From contig NZ_KL544005.1 in NCBI RefSeq assembly GCF_000711985.1, positions 41,741 through 105,740 of the forward strand: 64,000 nucleotides of DNA, given 5' to 3'. The notes below the pieces were generated by a model. The model was not told the DNA's origin. It saw only the letters and a list, made by a program, of their open reading frames with translations, and did not search any database. The position numbers and the translations under genes are program-made. Of this stretch, positions 58,000 to 64,000 are shown piece after piece (the stretch's first letter is position 1; each line of letters starts with the position of its first letter). This stretch comes from Rheinheimera texasensis DSM 17496 (lineage in GTDB: Bacteria; Pseudomonadota; Gammaproteobacteria; Enterobacterales; Alteromonadaceae).

Positions 58000-59259
58000 T
58001 CATAACCTGACCTGCAGCCCCTGATTCAGGCTTTGCCGGTACGCCTGCACTGCGGGTATAGCACCCAGCAACAGCGACAGTGCCAACACCAGACCAAGGC
58101 CCGCAGCCGTATGCGGATGCCAGGCCAGCAGGCTAATCACCAGGCCATATTGACTGCTAAGCCAAGGTTGCAGCGCCGCCAGGCTGCCGGTTAACAGCAG
58201 AAACGCACCGGCGATACTGGTCACTGTTAACAGCAGCACTTCCAGCTCAATCAGCAAAAACAGTTGCCAGGGCCGCGCGCCAATCGCGCGCAAAATCGCC
58301 AGTTCGCGCGCCCGCTCACGCTGCGCCGCCAATAGCGTGGTGGTCAGGCCAATCAAGGCCGCCAGCAGCACCAGCGCGGTGATCACCAGCAGCAGATTTT
58401 CCACCAGCACTAACATCTGCCACAACTCTGCCAGCGCCGCACCCGGTAAAATCGCCGATAAGGGTTCAGCTTTAAATTCATTGATTTGGCGCTGCACAGC
58501 AAAAGTCGCTACTTTGGATTTGAGCCCAAGCAAAGCGCCGGTCAGCACAGTCGGTTGCAGTGCCGCCAGCTCAGCCTCAGACAGTACTGTTTTGGCTTTG
58601 CGCATAGCTGGCGCACCGTTTTGCCAGCCTTGATGAATGGCTTCGATACCAGTCAGACTGACATGCACCGACTGGTCGACCGGTGTGCCTGTAGGCGCCA
58701 GAATGCCAACGACGGTAAAAGGCTGGTCTTTATGCTGACTAAAGCTGACTTTGCCGACGCCGTGCGACAACACAATTTCCTGTCCGAGCTGATAGCCGAG
58801 TTTTTTCGCCACATCCGCGCCAAGCACAGTTTCATACACACTGCTGAACTCACGCCCGGCCGCTAACTGCAGCGACTGCTGCTCGCCATAGCGGAAGTAG
58901 CGGAAATAGTCGGTGTTAGTGCCCAACACCCGAAAGCCGCGGTGCGAATCGCCCAGCGCCAGCGGAATAGCCCAGCGCACCTGCGGGTGTTTACTGATTT
59001 GTTCATAATGGGCGTAGCTGATGTTATTGGTGGCGTTGCCAATGCGAAACACCGTATACAGCAACAAATTCAGCTGGCCGGAACGAGCCCCGACAATCAA
59101 ATCGGTACCAGCGACTGTGCTGGTAAAACTGCGTTTGGCTTCCAGCCGCAAATGGTCGATGCCAAGCAACAGACTCAGCGAGATGATTAAAGAACACAAC
59201 GTCAACCAGGCGGTGCCCCGCCGGCTCCACAAACTTTGCCGGGCTAATTTTAACAACAT
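58000..59259 (-). CDS. ABC transporter permease, FtsX/MacB type (Zrg-like)
   Basis: A 419-residue permease with an N-terminal TM (about 19-35), a large periplasmic MacB-like domain (about 40-280) and three C-terminal TMs (about 283-312, 333-365, 385-405), the FtsX layout. Its start overlaps the ATPase gene by 10 nt, so they form one transporter. Together with the DUF3299 and His-rich DUF2796 genes beside it, the set resembles the Vibrio cholerae Zrg zinc-uptake locus as I recall it. Export or envelope stress roles remain possible. Confidence 0.82.
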   Translation of the reverse strand: MLLKLARQSLWSRRGTAWLTLCSLIISLSLLLGIDHLRLEAKRSFTSTVAGTDLIVGARSGQLNLLLYTVFRIGNATNNISYAHYEQISKHPQVRWAIPLALGDSHRGFRVLGTNTDYFRYFRYGEQQSLQLAAGREFSSVYETVLGADVAKKLGYQLGQEIVLSHGVGKVSFSQHKDQPFTVVGILAPTGTPVDQSVHVSLTGIEAIHQGWQNGAPAMRKAKTVLSEAELAALQPTVLTGALLGLKSKVATFAVQRQINEFKAEPLSAILPGAALAELWQMLVLVENLLLVITALVLLAALIGLTTTLLAAQRERARELAILRAIGARPWQLFLLIELEVLLLTVTSIAGAFLLLTGSLAALQPWLSSQYGLVISLLAWHPHTAAGLGLVLALSLLLGAIPAVQAYRQSLNQGLQVRL

Positions 59260-59957
59260 GCTGCATTCCCCCGTACCGCTGTGACCCCATCTCCGAGCCG
59301 CCCCATATCCAGCTGATACTGAAAATAACCGGCCAGTGCCTGATCATGGCTGACAAACACCACAGTGCTGCCGGCTGCATCCGCTTCCTGTAACAACACC
59401 CGCATAAAGGCATCACGGTTATCTGCATCCAATGCGGACGTCGGTTCGTCTGCGATCAGCAAGGTCGGCTTGCCGAGCAAAGCCCGCGCGATGGCGACGC
59501 GCTGCTGCTGGCCGACACTGAGCGCCGCAGCACTTTGCTGCCAAAGCTCCGCCGGCAATTGCAGTGCCTGTAACAGTCTTTCAGCCCGTGCCATGTCTGC
59601 TGCTTTACCGCTAAATGCCTGTCCAAGCAGCACATTATCGAGCACTGACAAATAAGGGATCAGATTGAGCTGCTGGAACACCACGCCTATCTGGCGGGCA
59701 CGCAGCTGATCGCGTTTGGCTGCCGAATTGGGTTGCAGCAGCTGACCACCGAGGCGGATTTCGCCTTGCTGGATGCTCAGCACACCACACAGCAGATTTA
59801 ATAAAGTGGTTTTGCCGGAGCCAGAAGCCCCACGGATAAATAAGTGTTGTCCAACCGCCAAAGTCAGCGCCGGGATTTGCAGGCAAAATGCCTGGTCCGG
59901 CCACTGATGGCGCAGATTTTTGAGTTCAATTGCGGGAATATTCAGATCCACGGCCAC
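59250..59957 (-). CDS. ABC transporter ATP-binding protein (Zrg-like)
   Basis: A 235-residue ATPase of the LolD/MacB group. Walker A is GASGSGKTT (about 43-51), the Q-loop VVFQQLNLIPYL, the signature LSVGQQQRVAIARALL and Walker B LLIADEPTSALD, with the switch His in FVSHD. It starts with GTG at 59957, with AGGG about 6 nt upstream. It overlaps the permease gene and is divergent from the DUF3299 gene over 72 bp that contain a Zur-like site. Confidence 0.85.
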   Translation of the reverse strand: MAVDLNIPAIELKNLRHQWPDQAFCLQIPALTLAVGQHLFIRGASGSGKTTLLNLLCGVLSIQQGEIRLGGQLLQPNSAAKRDQLRARQIGVVFQQLNLIPYLSVLDNVLLGQAFSGKAADMARAERLLQALQLPAELWQQSAAALSVGQQQRVAIARALLGKPTLLIADEPTSALDADNRDAFMRVLLQEADAAGSTVVFVSHDQALAGYFQYQLDMGRLGDGVTAVRGNAACC

Positions 59958-59989
59958 AAGCTGCCCTTTGAATAATGGTATGATGCGAA

Positions 59990-60012
59990 AAACCGTGATT
60001 TTATAACATATA
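59990..60012. promoter_or_regulatory. Possible Zur box between ABC ATPase and DUF3299 genes
   Basis: The right half TATAACATATA (60002-60012) matches 9 of 11 positions of the gammaproteobacterial Zur half-site TATAACATTTC as I remember it. The left half (59990-60000) matches about 6 of 11. It lies in the divergent promoter region of genes proposed for zinc uptake. Confidence 0.35.
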
Positions 60013-60029
60013 GTCGGGAAGAAGCTCCA

Positions 60030-60641
60030 ATGTTCAAACCGTTGTTAATAGGAACTATTCTGGCACTGGTCGCATCTGCACCAGCCATGGCTACCGAAAC
60101 TGCAAAAGCCGCTGAACAAGCACCAGCCGCACGCAGTCTGCCGGCAGATAAAAGCAAAGTGATTGAGCTGGAATGGACAGATTTACTGCCGGACGCTGAC
60201 TTACAAAAAATGGAAGCACTACCGGAAGTCAGCCATGAAGGCGGCGAAGGTGCTGGGTCAGCCATCAATAAAAACTTTAATACCAGCAATGACCCGTCGA
60301 TGAAAGCCTGGGCTGATGTGATGTCCTCAGCCAATGTCCGTCCTGAACTGAACGGTCGAAAAGTCAAATTACCTGGTTTTGTGGTGCCGATTGAATACGA
60401 CGCCGACCAGAACATCACCGCATTTTTTCTGGTGCCTTATTTCGGTGCCTGTATTCACGTGCCACCGCCACCACCAAACCAGATTGTTTATGTCAGTGGC
60501 GCGAAGAACTTAAAAGCAGACCTGATTTACAACCCGTTCTGGATTGAAGGGACAATGACAACAGATACAATGAGTCACGACCTGGCCAACTCCGCCTATA
60601 GCCTGAAAGTCGACAAGATCAGCGAATACATTTACGAATAA
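60030..60641 (+). CDS. DUF3299 exported protein (Zrg-like)
   Basis: A 203-residue exported protein with signal peptide (MFKPLLIGTILALVASAPAMA). The DUF3299 core shows VKLPGFVVPIEYDADQNITAFFLVPYFGACIHVPPPPPNQIVYV (about 110-153), with a single Cys in the GACIHVPPPPP loop that may bind metal or redox partners. DUF3299 genes accompany ZrgA/B/C-type genes. It is divergent from the ATPase gene and convergent with the DUF2796 gene. Confidence 0.83.
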   Translation: MFKPLLIGTILALVASAPAMATETAKAAEQAPAARSLPADKSKVIELEWTDLLPDADLQKMEALPEVSHEGGEGAGSAINKNFNTSNDPSMKAWADVMSSANVRPELNGRKVKLPGFVVPIEYDADQNITAFFLVPYFGACIHVPPPPPNQIVYVSGAKNLKADLIYNPFWIEGTMTTDTMSHDLANSAYSLKVDKISEYIYE

Positions 60642-60710
60642 AACGACTGCACCATTAACAAAAAAATGTCCGGAACGTTTTTGGACAGCCGCAGGCTGGT
60701 TGCGAAGCAA

Positions 60711-60763
60711 TTTTCTACATGGATGTAGAAAACAAAAAAACACAGCAATTGCTGTGTTTTTTT
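60711..60763. terminator. Bidirectional terminator, DUF3299 / DUF2796
   Basis: AAAAAAACACAGC (60734-60746) pairs with GCTGTGTTTTTTT (60751-60763) around AATT. Just before it a separate 10-bp inverted repeat (60711-60720 with 60723-60732, loop GG) could form a second hairpin. Confidence 0.85.
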
Positions 60764-60781
60764 GTTTTGACGATCAGGGAT

Positions 60782-61315
60782 TTACTCGGTACCCGGTAGC
60801 TGCAGCACCGGCTGTTTCGCATTCAATGTCGCGGCACCCTGCTGGCCGCCACTAACCCACTGCACATCGATTTGCTGCAAGTCAGCAGCTGTTGTGAACA
60901 AAATGACTTTCACTTCATTCAGTAATTCCGCTGCATTACATTGATACCTCAGGCTGATGCTGATGTCAGCGTGCTGCCCGCCTTTAGCCCACGGTTCATT
61001 AAGTTGCTGTTGTTGCAGCACACACTTTGCAGCAACAGGCAGCTGCAACCACTGACCACTTTTGAGCAAGGCTTGCTGTTGCTGCCAGGCACCTTGCTGG
61101 GCTGCAGTCGCCGGTTTCTGTTCAAAGCCCAGCAGATTCGCCGCCGGACTTTCTAACATTATTTCCAGCAAGCCGCCGTCGGTGGCCAGCGTAAGCTGAG
61201 CTTCACCGTGCACATGGGCGCCATGTTCTTCATGCCCTGCAGCATCGCCGTGTTCTGCCGCCATTATCGGCGTTGCTGCAAAAAGCAACAGGTACCAGGT
61301 CCAAGCTATACGCAT
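60782..61315 (-). CDS. zrgA: DUF2796 His-rich periplasmic protein (ZrgA-like)
   Basis: A 177-residue exported protein. Right after the signal peptide (MRIAWTWYLLLFAATPIMA) comes a His/Asp/Glu-rich metal-binding stretch (EHGDAAGHEEHGAHVHGEAQ). The DUF2796 domain follows, with one Cys pair (KCVL, QCNA). ZrgA of Vibrio is the periplasmic zinc component of the ZrgABCDE system. I use ATG 61315 with GGAG 6 nt upstream; an ATG one codon earlier is equally possible. It is convergent with the DUF3299 gene. Confidence 0.8.
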   Translation of the reverse strand: MRIAWTWYLLLFAATPIMAAEHGDAAGHEEHGAHVHGEAQLTLATDGGLLEIMLESPAANLLGFEQKPATAAQQGAWQQQQALLKSGQWLQLPVAAKCVLQQQQLNEPWAKGGQHADISISLRYQCNAAELLNEVKVILFTTAADLQQIDVQWVSGGQQGAATLNAKQPVLQLPGTE

Positions 61316-61407
61316 CATGAGTCTCCACATCAATAAACCGTCATTACCGGTCAAAATGTGACACTATCACAAAACTTAGCTAAAAAGCAGTAAGGCCAGC
61401 CAGACTT

Positions 61408-62754
61408 TCAGGCCAGACAACTGATTTGCAGGCCAAACCCAGGCCCATCGAGCAAGTTCAGCTCGCCACAGAGTTTTTTCTCCACCAGCTGTTTTAAAAT
61501 TGACATGCCAAGACCGGTGCCGCCGGCATTGGGTTTAGTGGTAAAAAACGGTTCAAAAATCTGCTTGCGGACTTCGGCAGTTAAACCACAGCCATTGTCT
61601 TTGTAAACAAACTGCAGCTCGTGCTGGTCGTTTAAGGTAGCGCTGATACTAATGGCCGGGTGCGCCGTCTCGCTGAAGGCGTGCAGGCAACTGTTGATCA
61701 CCAGATTGGTCAGGATCTGCAGCCAGACATCGGCAGCAGTGATCAGCGTCAGGTTTGGGTCAATATACACGTCGGGAAATACCGGCACCTGCCGGGTCGC
61801 CGGCGTCAGACTGGCCAGTAAATCTACCACTAGCTGGCGAAACGCCACCGGAGCTGACTCCACGCGGGTTTGATGCGCTGCGGTTTCTTTAAACTGCGCC
61901 ATCAGACGCTGGGCACGCTGCAAATTGGCGGTCACCAGCAGTGAACTCTCATGCATTTGTTCTAATAGGCTCATCGCCTGCGACGCACTGATCGACCGCT
62001 CCCGCATGCCAAAAATAAAGTCCTGTAGGCGTTGTTCCAACAAGGTATTGGCGGTCAGCGCCACACCAAGCGGTGAATTCACTTCATGGGCAACGCCCGC
62101 AACAATGCCGCCTAAAGTAGCGAGCCTGGCCTGCGCTTCCATTTGCTGATGGGCGCGCCGTACGAGTTCATCGGTGTCTGCCAGCTGTTGACTGCGCTGT
62201 TCCACCCGCTGTTCAAGCTGCAGGTTCAGTTGCTCCAGTTGGCTTTGCGCGCAAAGAAAGCGGTCAGCATTAAGCGCCCGCCCAACCTGATCAGCCATGG
62301 CGGCGGCAAAACGTACTTCGTTGTCATTCCAGTCACGCCGACTTCGCGTGTGTTCGCAACAAATGATGCCGATCATTTTGCCCAGGTGACGAACCGGCAA
62401 GTCCAGCATGGAAAAAATCTGGTGGTTTTGCAGATAATCGAGGAATTCCGCAGTCTGCGGGTCAACACGCGCATCATGCGCCACTATGGCCCGCTCGCGG
62501 CGCAATGCCTGAAAATAAGCCGGGAATTGACTGGCTTGCAGGCGCAGCGCTTCAGTTGCAAACTCATCGCCATCAAGCAACAACTGACAAACCATACTCT
62601 GGTCGCCCAGATCATACAGCCACAAACTGACGCGCTGTACCATCAGGCCTTTTTGCAGACTCTGCAAAATCAGCTGACTGGCCTGCTCCCAGGCGCCGAG
62701 GTCAATCAGCGGAGATGCCGAGACATCCAGTAAAATATGCTCAAGTGGATCCAC
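61408..62754 (-). CDS. GAF-domain sensor histidine kinase
   Basis: A 448-residue soluble kinase with a GAF domain (about 20-165; ending MIGIICCEHTRSRRDWNDNE), a coiled coil (about 170-215), a phosphoacceptor region GIVAGVAHEVNSPLGVAL (His near 223) and HATPase (NLVINSCLHAF, DNGCGLTAEVRKQIFEPFFTTK, GGTGLGMSI). It starts with GTG, with GGGG upstream. There is no receiver and no adjacent response regulator, so it is an orphan. It is divergent from the photolyase-like gene over 176 bp. Confidence 0.88.
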   Translation of the reverse strand: MDPLEHILLDVSASPLIDLGAWEQASQLILQSLQKGLMVQRVSLWLYDLGDQSMVCQLLLDGDEFATEALRLQASQFPAYFQALRRERAIVAHDARVDPQTAEFLDYLQNHQIFSMLDLPVRHLGKMIGIICCEHTRSRRDWNDNEVRFAAAMADQVGRALNADRFLCAQSQLEQLNLQLEQRVEQRSQQLADTDELVRRAHQQMEAQARLATLGGIVAGVAHEVNSPLGVALTANTLLEQRLQDFIFGMRERSISASQAMSLLEQMHESSLLVTANLQRAQRLMAQFKETAAHQTRVESAPVAFRQLVVDLLASLTPATRQVPVFPDVYIDPNLTLITAADVWLQILTNLVINSCLHAFSETAHPAISISATLNDQHELQFVYKDNGCGLTAEVRKQIFEPFFTTKPNAGGTGLGMSILKQLVEKKLCGELNLLDGPGFGLQISCLA

Positions 62755-62930
62755 GTCAACCCCACACCCTGTCAGATTAAAATTTAAGCTAGCGAAAAGC
62801 GGCGCCGTTGTAAATCAGCCAAAGGTCGCGAAATGCTGATCCAATCAAAAAATAATGGCGTAGTGCCAGTTATCCGCCAGATCGCAGCGAGTTTTCCCCA
62901 AATGCCCAACAAATCAAGGCGCTATCGTTA

Positions 62931-64000
62931 ATGTCAGCGCTCATTCTTATTACCGCTGATCAGTTGAGTCCGGCGCTGAGTTCATTGCGTGACCTGCAGC
63001 CCGGCGACCAGATTTTGCTGGCCGAAGTTGCCGCCGAGGCCCATTACGCGCCGCACCATCAGCTGAAAATTGTGCTGTTATTCAGCGCCATGCGCCACTT
63101 TGCCGCCGCGCTGCGTTTGCAAGGCCATCAGGTGCATTATGTCGACTTTGACCAGCAGGTGCTGTCATTACTGGCCGCTGTGCAGCAGGTATTGCAGCAG
63201 CAACCGCAGCTGCAACGGGTGCGCCTGACCGAGCTCGCGGAATACCGGCTGATGCAGGAAATCGCCAGCTGGCCGCAGACCTTAGGTGTGCCGGTCGATG
63301 TGGTTGAAGACGACCGTTTTGTCTGCAGCCACGCCATGTTCCGGCGCTGGGCTGATGGCCGGCAGAGTTTCCGCATGGAATATTTTTACCGCGAAATGCG
63401 CCGCTATACCGGCTTATTGATGAATGGCAATACACCAGCCGGTGGCCAGTGGAATTTTGACACAGAGAACCGCCAGGCCTGCCCGGCAGAGGTGCAAATC
63501 CCCGCAGCACCCGAGTTTCAGCCTGATGAAATAACTCTTGAAGTGATAGCACTGGTGCAACGCCATTTTGCCAGTCATATGGGCAAGGCAAGCCAATTTG
63601 TTTTCGCGGTGACAGGCAAGGACGCCCGGGCCGCTTTTTTACATTTTCTGCAGCACCGGCTGCCGCTGTTTGGGAAGTACCAGGACGCAATGCGTCAGGA
63701 CGAGCCGTTTTTATTCCACAGTCTGGTGTCGATGTATCTCAACTGCGGCTTGCTCGACGCGCGCTGGCTTTGCCTGCAGGTCGAACAGGCCTGGAAAGCC
63801 GGCTTAGTGCCGCTCAACGCCGCCGAGGGTTTTATCCGGCAAATCATCGGTTGGCGCGAATATGTGCGTGGTCTGTATTGGCTGAAGATGCCCGAGTACC
63901 GCCGGCAAAACTTTTTTGCTGCCGACAGGCCATTACCGTCGTGGTACTGGAGCGGCAAGACACGGATGAACTGCCTGGCGCAGGCCATCGGTCATACCAT
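62931..64000 (+). CDS. Cryptochrome/photolyase-related protein (FeS-BCP/CryPro type), partial
   Basis: The frame is open from ATG 62931 to the window edge (356 codons), so the 3' end is missing. The protein begins MSALILITADQLSPALSSL and has the N-terminal antenna domain, a linker with FRMEYFYREMRRYTGLLM, and the FAD-binding helical domain (LPLFGKYQDAM, LFHSLVSMYLNCGLLD, FIRQIIGWREYVRGLYW, and MNCLAQAIGHT at the edge). This is the bacterial (6-4) photolyase/CryB group that carries a 4Fe-4S cluster. The first expected cluster Cys may be the one in MNCLAQ; the others lie beyond. It would repair UV lesions or sense blue light. Confidence 0.88.
   Translation, partial: MSALILITADQLSPALSSLRDLQPGDQILLAEVAAEAHYAPHHQLKIVLLFSAMRHFAAALRLQGHQVHYVDFDQQVLSLLAAVQQVLQQQPQLQRVRLTELAEYRLMQEIASWPQTLGVPVDVVEDDRFVCSHAMFRRWADGRQSFRMEYFYREMRRYTGLLMNGNTPAGGQWNFDTENRQACPAEVQIPAAPEFQPDEITLEVIALVQRHFASHMGKASQFVFAVTGKDARAAFLHFLQHRLPLFGKYQDAMRQDEPFLFHSLVSMYLNCGLLDARWLCLQVEQAWKAGLVPLNAAEGFIRQIIGWREYVRGLYWLKMPEYRRQNFFAADRPLPSWYWSGKTRMNCLAQAIGHT

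Noticed and set aside
61319-61380. Zur box upstream of the DUF2796 gene
   Set aside because: GTGACACTATCAC is a short palindrome but does not resemble the TATAAC-type Zur core, so it was not reported as a site.

Overview
The window comes from a mid-GC gammaproteobacterium, most likely an Alteromonadales/Chromatiaceae member of the Rheinheimera/Alishewanella type. This rests on gene content and order (dapB-carA-carB-greA, dnaK-dnaJ, recX-alaS-lysC-csrA-tRNA-Ser-tRNA-Arg, and grpE-nadK-recN-bamE-rnfH-ratA-smpB-ssrA), not on a database search. It reads as ordinary chromosome carrying several accessory modules. No insertion sequence, prophage or CRISPR array was seen.

Layout. 1-6.5 kb: a structured repeat and a STAS-like gene, then dapB, carA, carB and greA on the minus strand. 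carA starts with TTG, and a terminator-like hairpin sits just before its ribosome binding site. 6.7-12.5 kb: accessory metabolism (an anomeric sugar kinase with a nucleotidyltransferase, a YqhD-type reductase, an NhaC antiporter, an M48 lipoprotein protease). 12.6-16.5 kb: dnaJ, dnaK with a clear sigma-32 promoter, and luxS. 16.5-22.6 kb: a three-gene polysaccharide export set without synthesis genes, then a chemoreceptor. 23-29.3 kb: tRNA-Arg x2, tRNA-Ser, csrA, lysC, alaS, recX, a membrane protein and a WbuC cupin. 29.4-41.3 kb: an S46 peptidase, a YqhA protein, and two beta-propeller sensors that converge. One sensor is a hybrid histidine kinase; the other is a diguanylate cyclase lying in an apparent operon with a succinate-semialdehyde dehydrogenase and a solute-binding protein. 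41.4-48.4 kb: grpE, hrcA, nadK, recN (LexA box), bamE, rnfH, ratA, smpB and the tmRNA. 48.5-57.9 kb: small membrane and envelope proteins, an amino acid permease, Dps, a multi-PAS kinase and a convergent HPt-REC-REC-GGDEF protein. 58-61.3 kb: an ABC permease and ATPase, a DUF3299 protein and a His-rich DUF2796 protein, resembling the Zrg zinc-uptake system. 61.4-64 kb: a GAF histidine kinase and, cut by the window edge, a prokaryotic cryptochrome/photolyase.

How they work together. The core blocks supply carbamoyl phosphate, lysine precursors, protein folding, trans-translation and SOS repair. The accessory part is rich in c-di-GMP and phosphorelay signalling. The most original unit is probably the gabD / propeller-diguanylate cyclase / solute-binding protein operon, which would link a catabolic enzyme and a periplasmic ligand sensor to c-di-GMP output opposite a second propeller sensor.
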